A DNA stretch of 34,047 nucleotides from Sinorhizobium fredii USDA 205 (GTDB taxonomy: Bacteria > Pseudomonadota > Alphaproteobacteria > Rhizobiales > Rhizobiaceae). The DNA lies in assembly GCF_001461695.1 (NCBI RefSeq), contig NZ_AUTC01000170.1, forward strand, positions 1-34,047. Reading direction: 5' to 3'. The notes beneath the pieces are model-generated. The model was not told where the DNA came from, did no database searches, and was given only the letters and a program-made list of their open reading frames with translations. Of this stretch, positions 1 to 7,880 are shown piece by piece. The translations under genes were made by a program, and so were the position numbers. Position 1 is the stretch's first letter; the number at the start of each line of letters is the position of its first letter.

Positions 1-150
1 CAGATGGCTTTCGTCTATGGCTGAACTTTCCCCGGACAGCCCTGCGCGCGCGGGGAGAGGGGACTTTGGGGCGAAGCATTGCGGTCAGCCTCCTTCGCCC
101 CGCGTGCGGGGAGAAGGTGGCCGGCAGGCCGAATGAGGGGCCGGTGCGGC
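1..150. repeat. REP-like intergenic palindromic element
   Basis: The stretch before the aldo/keto reductase stop codon is non-coding and rich in short GC palindromes. The clearest is at 92-117: arms CCTTC/GAAGG and CCCCGC/GCGGGG, separated by one G-A mismatch and closed by a 2-base loop. The sequence that follows (GGTGGCCGGCAGGCCG) is of a kind I remember as widely repeated between genes in Rhizobium and Sinorhizobium. It may also act as the transcript end of the reductase gene. Repeat status is from memory; only one copy is in the window. Confidence 0.5.
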
Positions 151-153
151 GCC

Positions 154-999
154 TCAGATAACCTCCAGTCGCGTCTTCCTCCTCGGTGGCGGAAAGACGC
201 GGTCGAGTTCGGCAAGGTTCTCCGAGGTCAGGTGAATGTCTATCGCGTCGCGGTTTTCGCGGGCGCGCTCGGTAGAGCCGGTCTTCGGGATGGAGATCAC
301 GCCGGAGCGGGTCTTGAGGAAGGCGAGGGCGATTTGTGCAGGCGTCGCCTGGTGCGCCTTGGCGATATGGACCAGGTCTCTATCGTGGAGCAGGCGACCT
401 TCATCGAGCGGCGAATAGGCCATGACCGGCACGCCACGGTCGCGGCACCAGGGCAGGAGGTCGTACTCGATGCCGCGGCGGGCCAGATTGTAGAGCACCT
501 GGTTTGCCGCGGCGTTGCCGCCGTCCGGAACCGACTGCAATTCCTTCATGTCGTCGACATCGAAGTTCGAGACGCCCCAGGCGAGGATCTTTCCGGCTCT
601 CTTCAGCTCTTTGAAGGCGGCGACGGTTTCGGCGAGCGGATGGCCGCCGCGCCAATGCAGCAGATAGAGGTCGATGCGGTCGGTGCCGAGATTGCGGAGA
701 CTGCGCTCGCAGGCGGCGAGGGTGCCCGATAGGCTGGCATTGGAGGGCAGCACCTTGCTGACAATAAAGGCTTCGTCGCGCCGATCCCTGACCGCTTCGC
801 CGACAATGCGTTCTGCGCCGCCGTTGCCGTACATTTCCGCCGTGTCGATCAGCGTCATGCCGAGATCGAGCCCGACCTGCAGGCTGCGGATTTCGTCCGC
901 CGCCTTCGCCCGGTTCTCGCCCATCCGCCAGGTTCCCTGACCGAGGACCGGGACCTTGCGCCCGTCGGGGAAAGCAGTGTTCGGAATCGTGTCGTGCAT
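154..999 (-). CDS. Aldo/keto reductase
   Basis: A 281-residue NAD(P)H-dependent aldo/keto reductase, a cytosolic TIM-barrel enzyme that reduces aldehydes or ketones. The catalytic tetrad of the family is visible: Asp about 52 and Tyr about 57 in LIDTAEMYGNG, Lys about 82 in IVSKV, and His about 115 in LYLLHW. The cofactor-binding end is seen as SIPKTGSTERARENRDA near the C-terminus. Length is normal for bacterial YeaE/DkgA-like members. I chose the ATG at 999; a GTG one codon upstream is also possible, with CGAGG 6 bases before it. The physiological substrate cannot be read from the sequence. The gene stands alone, with a REP-like palindrome downstream. Confidence 0.93.
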   Translation of the reverse strand: MHDTIPNTAFPDGRKVPVLGQGTWRMGENRAKAADEIRSLQVGLDLGMTLIDTAEMYGNGGAERIVGEAVRDRRDEAFIVSKVLPSNASLSGTLAACERSLRNLGTDRIDLYLLHWRGGHPLAETVAAFKELKRAGKILAWGVSNFDVDDMKELQSVPDGGNAAANQVLYNLARRGIEYDLLPWCRDRGVPVMAYSPLDEGRLLHDRDLVHIAKAHQATPAQIALAFLKTRSGVISIPKTGSTERARENRDAIDIHLTSENLAELDRVFPPPRRKTRLEVI

Positions 1000-1189
1000 C
1001 ACATGCGGCCTCGTTAGGTTGGATCATGGCAAGATGGTATCCCGGCGGAAAAAGTCCATGCCCTACAACGAATGCGCCAAAAGGCGACAAGTGAGCCGAT
1101 CAAGAAAAGCTGCCCTGCGCCTTGCGGAGAACACAATCGCTCACTACATCCGAGCCATCGATGTTGATCGGCGACGTTGCTTTGGCGCT

Positions 1190-1331
1190 TAAACGCCCAC
1201 GTCGCGAAGTCCTCCTACAATCGGTTGGATAGACGCTCAACACGGATGTTGTCTCCCTGCCTTTGACCACGGATGTACTGGCATTGGCAGGTCGAGGTGA
1301 CGAGGAAGGTCGGGTTCGCCCGGCCTTTTTT
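1190..1331 (+). ncRNA. Candidate small RNA ending in an intrinsic terminator
   Basis: The 1000-1377 gap holds no convincing protein gene on the plus strand, yet ends in a textbook intrinsic terminator on that strand (1308-1331). The preceding 120 bases contain an unpaired-looking CTCCTAC stretch and several short complementary segments. This fits a trans-acting sRNA of the rhizobial kind, but I could not match it to a named family. The 5' end is a guess: a weak TTGATC-18-CTTAAA promoter-like pair lies near 1163-1192. Confidence 0.4.
1308..1331 (+). terminator. Rho-independent terminator
   Basis: Stem GGTCGGG (1308-1314), tetraloop TTCG, stem CCCGGCC (1319-1325, one T-G pair), then six T at 1326-1331. 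The orientation fits plus-strand transcription only. No plus-strand protein gene lies directly upstream, so it points to a non-coding transcript. Confidence 0.8.
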
Positions 1332-1377
1332 GTTGCGTTACCTCTCCGAAGAAAGCAGCGAACGACGGCAGGTCCGC

Positions 1378-2051
1378 TCAGAACCTGAACCTAAGGCCGA
1401 CGGTCAGATACTGCACGCCACCACCGGTATCGTTCACCAGGCCAAAGATACCGGAGCGATGATGAAATCGTATCACCAGTTCCTTGGATTTATCCTCCGG
1501 CGCGGCGAAGGTAATTTCGGGTGCGAAATAATGCAGGAGCCGGCTGCCGTCGCCATTGTCTGACTTTTCCTTCTCGAAATCCGCGATCCCGCTGGCGTAA
1601 TTAATGCCGGTTGAAACGGCGACGGTTGTGTAGAGATAGTCGTTCCAAGGGAACGAGACATATCTCAAGTAGCTGCCGCCCACGTCTCATACTCATCCAT
1701 TGCGCCGAAACGCTTTGCCAATCCGAGCTCGGCTTCGATCTGAAATTTGTTGTCGAGAAGGCTCGCCACCCTTCGGGATGCCGCAATGCCCAGCAATCCG
1801 CTGTCGCCGAAATTCCATTCGGACGGAGACAGATTGCCTTGGAAGAAGACTTCGTCCATCGGCGTTTCGACGAATTTGCCGCCAAAGATCATGAATGCGC
1901 AGTCGCCATCGCATGGCCCTGTAATGCCATACCAATCAAACCAGTCAGAGGCAGAAACGGCTTGCGGCTGACCGAGCAGAAGGACCAGGCAAACGAAACC
2001 GTGCCATGCCTTTGGTTTGCGTGTAGGTACATCCCCCATTTCAACACCCAT
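1378..2051 (-). pseudogene. Outer-membrane beta-barrel-like protein, frameshifted
   Basis: Two overlapping reading frames together look like one envelope protein of about 224 residues. The 5' part has a signal peptide (basic TRKPKAWHG, hydrophobic FVCLVLLLG, cleavage near AVSA) and passes through YETW. The 3' part continues with GGSYLRYVSFPWNDYLYTT and ends in LTVGLRFRF, with the terminal Phe typical of outer-membrane barrels. The frames join at about 1671-1682 (TGGGCGGC on the minus strand), where one missing base explains the break. The total is 674 bases, so one added base gives 225 codons. It resembles hypothetical rhizobial outer-membrane proteins; the function is unknown. It could be a real pseudogene or a sequencing error. 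The start at 2051 is uncertain (2039 is also possible) and neither has a clear ribosome-binding site. Confidence 0.65.
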
Positions 2052-2232
2052 TGATGTCGCGACATACTCGGTGTCTGGCGCGTGCGGCGCTCTCATCGTG
2101 ATCCCACGAGAAAATTGTACGTGGCTCCTTCCGCGTAAGCTTGCTGTCGAACCAGATATATTTCGCCTGCCCTCCGCATTGCATATTAGTCGCCGGAACC
2201 TTGTTTATGCAACGCGTTACCCCGCTTAGGGA

Positions 2233-2397
2233 ACGAACGACGTCTTCGCGCTTGTCAACGTGCCAAGCGTCTCCACCTGGGCGGGCTTCGGATCGGTGCT
2301 CAGGCAATGGCTCTCGGAGCCGGCGCGGCCCAAATGGTTCAACATCACGATGGCGGTGCTGCTCATCGTCAGTCTTTGGCGATGCTATAATAAGCGG
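2233..2397 (+). pseudogene. C-terminal fragment of a LysE-family exporter
   Basis: After an in-frame stop at 2227-2229 the frame reads NDVFALVNVPSVSTWAGFG, then LRQWLSEPARPKWFN and MAVLLIVSLW. This is the conserved last third of one branch of LysE/RhtB amino-acid exporters. The usual ending SLWPML-stop is recovered by shifting one base: ATG CTA TAA at about 2386-2394. No start codon or N-terminal two-thirds is present upstream. The 2052-2232 stretch between this remnant and the broken envelope gene shows nothing else I can support. The fragment runs into the convergent end of the DUF2269-like gene. Confidence 0.6.
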
Positions 2398-2864
2398 ATG
2401 TCCGGCTTCGTCAGCATCAGCCAGAAGATCGCGATGACGGCGAAGAAGGCCGGAAAGCCGAAGGCGAACCAGATGCGATAGAGCCGGTCGAAGGCCGCCG
2501 GCAGGGGCGTCTGCTCGGCGACGGCCCGCTTCGCCAGGTCCCGCAGACGGATCTGGATCCAGACGACCGGCAGCCAGAAGAGGCCGGTGAATACGTAGAG
2601 CGCGAGCGACAGAACGATCCAGCCTTCATCGAGCGGCCAGCCGATTGCGCGCGCCAGTCCGTAGCCGGTCAGCGGCTGCAGCACCACCGCCGTCGCAGTG
2701 AAGACCGTGTCTGCCAAGACGACGATGCCGCCGACATGGGTGATGATCCGCGGATCGCGGCTGCGTTCGGCCATCACCATGAAGAACGCGATGCCAGCGC
2801 CGGTGCCGAAGAGCACGGTGGCGCCCAACACGTGGAAGAGGCGAAGAAGATCTTCGAGTGTCAT
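2385..2864 (-). CDS. DUF2269-like integral membrane protein
   Basis: A 159-residue inner-membrane protein with four predicted membrane helices: after MTLEDLLRLFHVLGATVLFG, around IVVLADTVFTATAVVL, around WIVLSLALYVFTGLFWLP, and the C-terminal FGFPAFFAVIAIFWLML. The pattern matches the DUF2269 family, whose function is unknown. The start at 2864 is chosen because its ATG shares one base with the stop of the upstream gene (TGATG), the usual sign of translational coupling. It forms a two-gene operon with the SDR-DoxX fusion. Confidence 0.8.
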   Translation of the reverse strand: MTLEDLLRLFHVLGATVLFGTGAGIAFFMVMAERSRDPRIITHVGGIVVLADTVFTATAVVLQPLTGYGLARAIGWPLDEGWIVLSLALYVFTGLFWLPVVWIQIRLRDLAKRAVAEQTPLPAAFDRLYRIWFAFGFPAFFAVIAIFWLMLTKPDIRLL

Positions 2865-4144
2865 CAGCGTTCGTCCAAGATGGCAAGGGCCACGAGCGTC
2901 AGCAGTATCGACGGCAGGACCTTGACAAGCGGACCGAGCGGGTCGGCCCAGAGCGCCGGTTCGGCTGCCGTAGCGGCAAGGAGATAACCACACGTCAGCA
3001 AGAGCATGCCGATGAGCGCGCGCTTTGCCCAAGGCCGAAAGAGGACCGCAACACCGAGGGCAATATCCGCGAGACAGGCGACGATGGTCGCTACGCTTGC
3101 CACGGGGCCTGGCAGGAAGGTAGCGAAATGCCCACGTGCCGCATCGAAGGCGAAGAATGGCACGAGGCCGGAGAGCAGCCAGAAAAGCGAAAGTGCTACG
3201 ACGATCAGCGGTTTCAGCAGATAAAGCCGGGCGAACCAGAGATCCTGGACGCCCGAGGGGGCGGCGGCGAGCGTTTTGGACGCGCCGGACAAGGGCAGCC
3301 CGGAAAGGCGCGACCCGCTCCCGATACCGCCCGACATCACCGTCATCGCGGTCGACCGTAGCGGCGAGCGCCAGCCGAGCATCCCTGCCAGATCAGCGAA
3401 CCAGGATACCGGTCGCGCCAAGGCGGGTGACAGGGCAATCACCGCAGCGGGCGAAAGGCCGAGCCAACGGCGATGAACGAGAACTAGCTCCTTCAGCGTC
3501 AGGCTCTCGCCGCTGGCGAGCGCAAGATCGGACCCAGCCGGCAGTTCGCCGCTGACGGCCGCGCCGACGGCACCGGCGACATCGTCGAGCGCGACCGTTG
3601 CGACCGGTCTTTCGGCATGGATAAGCGGGATAGCGAAGGGAAGGGCGGCAAGGGCTCTCAGCAGCGCGGAGCCGCCATGGGCGTTGCGGCCGAGCACCAG
3701 CGCAGGACGCAGGATCACGAAAGGCAGGCCGCTCGAGGCAAGCGCCGCGTCGGCTCGCCGTTTTGTTGCGAGAAAGGCGAGATCGCGGCCGGCGCTCTCG
3801 GTATCTGCCGATATCTGTACGACCAGCCGCAAGCCGCGGTCCCGCGCGGCTTCGTAGAGTGCCAGCATCGCCTCTTCCTGGGTGGCGACGAGATCGTCCG
3901 AAAGTCCATCCTGCAGTGCGCCGGCGCAGTTGACGACCACGTCCTGGCCCTCCAGCGCGCCCCGCCAATGTCCGCTCGCCGTCATGCCGGCGAGATCGGC
4001 CTTGATCCAGCGAAGCTCAGGAATCTTCGTTTTGGCGCGTGCCGGATCGCGGCCAAGCCCGGTGACCCGGTGGCCGTCGTCAACAAGTTTTCTGGCGATG
4101 GCGGAACCGATGAAGCCGGTCGCGCCGAGAATCAGGATGTTCAT
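2864..4144 (-). CDS. SDR-family NAD(P)-binding protein fused to a DoxX-like membrane domain
   Basis: A 426-residue fusion. Residues 1 to about 290 are an atypical short-chain dehydrogenase/NmrA-like Rossmann domain with the dinucleotide loop GATGFIG at residues 7-13 and a strand-end VVNCAGAL. Residues about 300-426 hold four hydrophobic helices (LYLLKPLIVVALSLFWLLSG onward) of the DoxX type. This fusion occurs in many proteobacteria as an uncharacterised oxidoreductase at the inner membrane. It is coupled to the DUF2269-like gene through TGATG, suggesting that the two membrane proteins work together. The substrate is unknown. Confidence 0.88.
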   Translation of the reverse strand: MNILILGATGFIGSAIARKLVDDGHRVTGLGRDPARAKTKIPELRWIKADLAGMTASGHWRGALEGQDVVVNCAGALQDGLSDDLVATQEEAMLALYEAARDRGLRLVVQISADTESAGRDLAFLATKRRADAALASSGLPFVILRPALVLGRNAHGGSALLRALAALPFAIPLIHAERPVATVALDDVAGAVGAAVSGELPAGSDLALASGESLTLKELVLVHRRWLGLSPAAVIALSPALARPVSWFADLAGMLGWRSPLRSTAMTVMSGGIGSGSRLSGLPLSGASKTLAAAPSGVQDLWFARLYLLKPLIVVALSLFWLLSGLVPFFAFDAARGHFATFLPGPVASVATIVACLADIALGVAVLFRPWAKRALIGMLLLTCGYLLAATAAEPALWADPLGPLVKVLPSILLTLVALAILDER

Positions 4145-4296
4145 GGCAAGACCTTAGCTGAAACCACGCCGCGCGACAGCGGCCGGCTGCAACCGGTGCC
4201 ATTGTCGCGAAATCCTTGCGATCCGCTCAGAAAGACATTCCGAATTCCGCGCTAATGCATTAGAAATAGCCGTGTTTCCGGAAGGGGAGGCGCGGA

Positions 4297-4941
4297 ATGT
4301 CCAAACATCATCGCGGTCATGACGACGGTCACGGCCATCATCATCACGCCAACCAATTCACCGATATGGAAGCGCGGGTGAAGGCTCTGGAAACGGTGCT
4401 GACGGAAAAGGGGCTGATCGATCCGGCGGCAATCGATGCGATCGTCGAGACTTATGAAACGAAGATCGGGCCGCGCAACGGCGCCCGCGTCGTTGCCAAG
4501 ACCTGGAGCGATCCTGACTTTGCCGACTGGCTGAAGCGCGATGCGACGGCGGCGATCGCCAGCCTCGGCTTTACCGGCCGGCAGGGCGAGCATATGCGCG
4601 CCGTCTTCAACACGCCGGATACGCACAACCTCATCGTCTGCACGCTCTGCTCCTGCTATCCCTGGGCCGTGCTCGGCCTGCCGCCCGTTTGGTACAAGGC
4701 GCCGCCCTATCGCTCGCGCGCCGTGATCGACCCGCGTGGCGTGCTTGCCGAATTCGGGCTTGAGCTGCCGGGCGCGAAGAAGATTCGCGTCTGGGATTCG
4801 ACGGCGGAACTGCGCTATCTCGTCGTGCCCGAACGGCCCGAGGGGACCGCGGGGCTCGACGAGGAGGCGCTGGCCGCACTCGTCACGCGCGACTCGATGA
4901 TCGGTACCGGGCTGGCGTTGTCACCGGAGGCAGCCCGATGA
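4297..4941 (+). CDS. nthA: Cobalt-type nitrile hydratase, alpha subunit
   Basis: The catalytic alpha subunit (214 residues) of nitrile hydratase, which hydrates nitriles to amides in the cytosol. The metal-claw motif VCTLCSCYPW is at residues 114-123. Cys115, Cys118 and Cys120 are the metal ligands, and Thr (CTLCSC) rather than Ser at the second position marks the cobalt, not iron, class. The N-terminus is strikingly His-rich: eight His in residues 4-17, before the usual NQFTDMEARVKALE start of the family. It could hold or buffer metal. The GGGGAGG ribosome-binding site lies about 7 bases upstream of the ATG. The gene overlaps the beta-subunit gene by 4 bases (ATGA). It is transcribed divergently from the SDR-DoxX operon. 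Confidence 0.97.
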   Translation: MSKHHRGHDDGHGHHHHANQFTDMEARVKALETVLTEKGLIDPAAIDAIVETYETKIGPRNGARVVAKTWSDPDFADWLKRDATAAIASLGFTGRQGEHMRAVFNTPDTHNLIVCTLCSCYPWAVLGLPPVWYKAPPYRSRAVIDPRGVLAEFGLELPGAKKIRVWDSTAELRYLVVPERPEGTAGLDEEALAALVTRDSMIGTGLALSPEAAR

Positions 4942-5597
4942 ACGGACCGCACGACCTCGGCGGCCAGCACGGCCTTGGCCCGATCGCGCCGGAAAAGGAC
5001 GAGCCCTATTTCCATGCGGAATGGGAGAAGCGGGCACTCGGCATCACGCTCTCCTGCGGCGCGTTTGGCGCCTGGACGATCGACGAAAGCCGACATGCGC
5101 GTGAAAGCCTGCCGCCCGCGACCTATCTCGCGGCAAGCTATTACGAAATCTGGACGCGCGCTCTGGAGACGCTGCTGAAACGCCATGGCTTCGTGACCCA
5201 AGCGGAGCTCGATGCCGGCCATATGCTCGAAAAAGGGCGCGAGCCGAAGCGGCTGCTCAAGGCCGACATGGTGGCTGGCGTCCTCGCCAAAGGCGGGCCT
5301 TGCGACCGCGCAATCGATACTCCGCCGCGTTTTGTTGTCGGCGAGCGCGTTCGGACGAAGAACTTCAATCCAGAAACCCACACGCGCCTGCCGCGCTATG
5401 CCCGCGCAAAAGTGGGCGTCGTGGAAGCAGTGCAGGGCAGTTTTGTTTTTCCGGACGACAACGCCCATGGCCAGGGCGAGAACCCGCAGTGGGTGTACAC
5501 GGTCGTCTTTGATGGTGGAGAGATCTGGGGCGAGGGCGCCGATCCGTCGCTGGCCGTCTCGATCGATGCCTCGGAGAGCTATCTTGAGCATGTGTAA
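4938..5597 (+). CDS. nthB: Nitrile hydratase, beta subunit
   Basis: A 219-residue beta subunit that forms the heterodimer with NthA and encloses the metal site. It begins with the family signature MNGPHDLGGQHGLGPI. It also has the helical ESRHARE and PATYLAASYYEIW segments and the C-terminal SH3-like barrel (VGERVRTKNFNPETHTRLP, then WVYTVVFDGGEIWGE). The Arg residues that contact the alpha-subunit claw are expected in RHARE. Length is normal. The start overlaps nthA by ATGA and the end overlaps the accessory gene by 8 bases, so the three genes are one translationally coupled unit. Confidence 0.97.
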   Translation: MNGPHDLGGQHGLGPIAPEKDEPYFHAEWEKRALGITLSCGAFGAWTIDESRHARESLPPATYLAASYYEIWTRALETLLKRHGFVTQAELDAGHMLEKGREPKRLLKADMVAGVLAKGGPCDRAIDTPPRFVVGERVRTKNFNPETHTRLPRYARAKVGVVEAVQGSFVFPDDNAHGQGENPQWVYTVVFDGGEIWGEGADPSLAVSIDASESYLEHV

Positions 5598-5961
5598 CAC
5601 CACATCTCCGCTGGTCGCATCCGCCGAACTGCCAAAATCGGCGGACGGCGATCCCGTCTTCGCCGAGCCGTGGCAGGCGGCGGCCTTTGCCATGACCGTC
5701 CGGCTCCACGAACAGGGCGTGTTTTGCTGGAGCGAATGGGCCGAGGCGCTTTCGGCGGAGCTTCACAAGCCAGAGCGCAAAGCCGACGGCAGCGACTATT
5801 ACGATTGCTGGGTGGCGGCGCTCAGCCACCTCGTGGCGAATCTCTCGATCACCTCTGCCCCGGAAATCGAGGCTCTGGTGCGAAGCTGGCAGCGTGCCGC
5901 CGAGGCGACGCCGCACGGCAAGCCGATCGTCCTGAAGAACGATCCTCTTAGGCGTGAATGA
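5590..5961 (+). CDS. Nitrile hydratase accessory (activator) protein
   Basis: A 123-residue small protein of the nitrile hydratase accessory family, related to the beta-subunit N-terminal half. In cobalt enzymes such proteins help load the metal into the alpha subunit. The family core is clear: DPVFAEPWQAAAFAMTVRL, then GVFCWSEWAEALSAEL, and SDYYDCWVAALSHLV. I chose the ATG at 5590, which overlaps nthB by 8 bases; a longer in-frame extension into nthB is not family-like. It ends 10 bases before the convergent anti-sigma gene. The metal-loading role comes from family knowledge, not from this sequence. Confidence 0.93.
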   Translation: MCNTTSPLVASAELPKSADGDPVFAEPWQAAAFAMTVRLHEQGVFCWSEWAEALSAELHKPERKADGSDYYDCWVAALSHLVANLSITSAPEIEALVRSWQRAAEATPHGKPIVLKNDPLRRE

Positions 5962-5971
5962 GCCAGCGCCG

Positions 5972-6784
5972 CTACGACGCGTCGGAAGCCTCGAATTGCC
6001 GGTAGCATTCGTCGGCGACCTTCTGCAGGACACTGCGCGGCACCTCGCCCGTCACCGCGTAGCCGATCTCGCCGTCGATCCAGTAGAAGGTTTCGAGGCC
6101 GCCCTGGCTGGCAATGCGGAAGCTCGTTTCGCGATTGTCCCTGTTGCGGCCGAGGAGCACGGTCAGGCGCTGGCCGGAGCCATCTTCATACATCAGCATG
6201 GCGCCCGCCGTGCCGTTGACGGGGATCAGCCGGCCGCCGACGAGCGAAAGTCCGAGCGCCGAGAGGTCGGGGATCTTCAACCCGTAGTCGAGCCGCTTAC
6301 CGAGCCAGGTCGCCAGATGTGCCTGTTGGTCGGCTCCGACCTCGACCGGATGGCGCACCTCGCTTGCGTAGACAAGGAAGGCGGATTGCGCCTGGCGGGG
6401 AAGGCTGTCGGGGCTCTCAGCCGTCTCAAGCGGCCGGTCCGGAGCAAGGGTCGGCGCGGTATAGGTACCGGCAAGGACACCGGCGGCGAAGATCAGAAGG
6501 CCGGCGGCGATGCGCCGCAGAACCGGAGCATGGGGTGGCGCGACGGCGTCGCCCTGGTCGCGACGGGTGGAGAGCAGCCCTCGATCGCCTTCTTCGTCGC
6601 GGGCATAGGGCGCGTAATGCTGTTGCAGGGCCGCCGCCTGGGCCTGCCATTCGCGGACTTCTTCGGCGCGGGCCGGGTGCCGTTCCAACCAGGCTTCGAC
6701 ACGCTCCCGCTCCGGCTGGCCGAGATGGCCGTCGACATAGGCATGCAGTTCGTCTTCGGAGACGGTGCTGAATTCATCCGTCAT
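5972..6784 (-). CDS. Transmembrane anti-sigma factor
   Basis: A 270-residue single-pass inner-membrane anti-sigma factor for the ECF sigma factor encoded directly upstream. The N-terminal cytosolic part (DELHAYVDGHLGQPERERVEAWL) matches the zinc-finger-like anti-sigma fold but lacks the usual HxxxCxxC cysteines. One membrane helix lies at about residues 91-108 (IAAGLLIFAAGVLAG), followed by a periplasmic domain. Overlap of 4 bases (ATGA) with the sigma gene supports a coupled pair. The signal that releases the sigma factor is unknown. Confidence 0.88.
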   Translation of the reverse strand: MTDEFSTVSEDELHAYVDGHLGQPERERVEAWLERHPARAEEVREWQAQAAALQQHYAPYARDEEGDRGLLSTRRDQGDAVAPPHAPVLRRIAAGLLIFAAGVLAGTYTAPTLAPDRPLETAESPDSLPRQAQSAFLVYASEVRHPVEVGADQQAHLATWLGKRLDYGLKIPDLSALGLSLVGGRLIPVNGTAGAMLMYEDGSGQRLTVLLGRNRDNRETSFRIASQGGLETFYWIDGEIGYAVTGEVPRSVLQKVADECYRQFEASDAS

Positions 6785-7335
6785 TTCGGTCTCCGCAGGG
6801 CAATCACATTGTCATCCTTCATCGCTTCGGCGAGCTGGCGGCGGGCGCGTGACAGGCGCGACATCACCGTGCCGATCGGAATGGCCATCATTTCCGCCAC
6901 ATCCTGATAGCGGTAGCCTTCGATGACCACGAGCATCAGTACCGAGCGGTTCTCCGCCGACAGCCGATCCAGCGCGCGTTCGAGTAGACGGCTTTGCAAG
7001 GGGTCGGCGTTCTGCTCTTCGGCAACGTGGCCAAGCGCCTCGTCGTATTCGACTTCGGGGTGCAGCGCGCGATGGCGGTGGCGGTTGCGATAGAGGTTGG
7101 TCATGATGGTGAAAACCCAGGCGCGCAGGTTCACGCCGCGCCATTGCTGACGCCGCGCCAGCACCTTCTCGACGCAGTCCTGCAACAGGTCCTCGCCGTC
7201 CGAATCGGACCGCGCGAGGCTGCGCGAATAGCGCCTGAGCGCCGGCATCAGGGTGAGGACGTTCTCTTCGAAAGCGTCGGGCGCGGAAGCGTCCGCACCC
7301 GCGCTCGCCTCCGAGCCGTCACGGCCGTGCGACAT
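6781..7335 (-). CDS. ECF-type RNA polymerase sigma factor
   Basis: A 184-residue extracytoplasmic-function sigma factor. Region 2 is seen as LRRYSRSLARSDSDGEDLLQ and LRAWVFTIMTNLYRNRHR. Region 4 is ALDRLSAENRSVLMLVVIEG with the helix-turn-helix YQDVAEMMAIPIGTVMSRLSRARRQL. It sits between its likely target gene (the secreted repeat protein, overlapping by 17 bases) and its anti-sigma factor (overlapping by 4 bases). This suggests autoregulation from a promoter upstream of 7693. The predicted start is inside the end of the preceding gene. Confidence 0.93.
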   Translation of the reverse strand: MSHGRDGSEASAGADASAPDAFEENVLTLMPALRRYSRSLARSDSDGEDLLQDCVEKVLARRQQWRGVNLRAWVFTIMTNLYRNRHRHRALHPEVEYDEALGHVAEEQNADPLQSRLLERALDRLSAENRSVLMLVVIEGYRYQDVAEMMAIPIGTVMSRLSRARRQLAEAMKDDNVIALRRPK

Positions 7336-7693
7336 CCCATTCGCCCTTCACACCGTCACCGGTGATATCGCCCATCTTCTTGTCCTTTACCCAGAAATAG
7401 AGCGGCATGCCGTCCTTGGCCCATTGCTTGCTGCCGTCCTTGCGCTCGACGATCGAATAGGCGCCTTCAGCCATTGCGTTGCCTTCCACCATGAAGGGTG
7501 GCCAGTTCTTGGCGCATTGATCATAGCAGGCGGAGACGCCCTTCTGGTCGTCCTTATACGTGTAAAGCGTCATGCCGTTTGCCGCGGCAAGTACGGGACC
7601 TTTTTCGCTCTCCACCGTTTTCACCGGCGGCGCCGCGAACGCCGAGGCCGTCGTGGCAAGCGAAATGGCAATGGCTAATGCGAACGTTCTCAT
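7319..7693 (-). CDS. Secreted Yx(FWY)xxD-repeat protein (COG4315-like)
   Basis: A 124-residue exported protein with a Sec signal peptide (MRTFALAIAISLATTASAFA, cleaved near AFA-AP). The mature part has repeat motifs of the COG4315 'Yx(FWY)xxD' family: LYTYKDD and LYFWVKD, plus CYDQCAKNWPP with two Cys. The function of the family is unknown. GGAAGGAACC upstream serves as the ribosome-binding site. It is first in a three-gene operon with an ECF sigma factor and anti-sigma factor, so it may be the sensed or effector protein of that stress circuit. Confidence 0.88.
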   Translation of the reverse strand: MRTFALAIAISLATTASAFAAPPVKTVESEKGPVLAAANGMTLYTYKDDQKGVSACYDQCAKNWPPFMVEGNAMAEGAYSIVERKDGSKQWAKDGMPLYFWVKDKKMGDITGDGVKGEWDVARP

Positions 7694-7772
7694 GGGAGGG
7701 TTCCTTCCTCAATACTATGAAGTTCGCGCAAAGCCGCGCTCTCGGCGTTTCGCCAACGAGGGGACTATACGC

Positions 7773-7784
7773 GGAACCGGTTCC
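7773..7784. promoter_or_regulatory. GGAACC palindrome upstream of the ECF operon
   Basis: A perfect 12-base palindrome GGAACCGGTTCC lies 80 bases upstream of the first gene of the ECF operon. GGAAC is the classic -35 element of ECF promoters, so this may be the autoregulated promoter. I could not place a -10 element (CGTT-like) at the normal 16-17 base spacing. Confidence 0.3.
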
Positions 7785-7880
7785 AGGTTCGCGAGTGAGA
7801 CACGGACGCTTCAGGATTTATTCCCGGCTCGCCCGCGAAAGTTGTGAGGGATCATTTCGCAGAGTGGTCGGATTCTCAGT

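Noticed and set aside
2041..2307. An 88-residue minus-strand frame upstream of the broken envelope gene.
   Set aside because: No recognisable motif, no ribosome-binding site, and it overlaps the LysE remnant and the start of the envelope gene; more likely leader and promoter DNA.
154..4144. Long plus-strand frames opposite the reductase and the SDR-DoxX genes.
   Set aside because: They mirror the GC3 pattern of the minus-strand genes and contain no protein motifs.
4297..5961. Possible link between the nitrile hydratase genes and the YcaO cluster through nitrile-hydratase-like leader peptides.
   Set aside because: The subunits are full-length enzymes with an intact cobalt claw, 6 kb away and separated by unrelated operons; nothing looks like a RiPP precursor.
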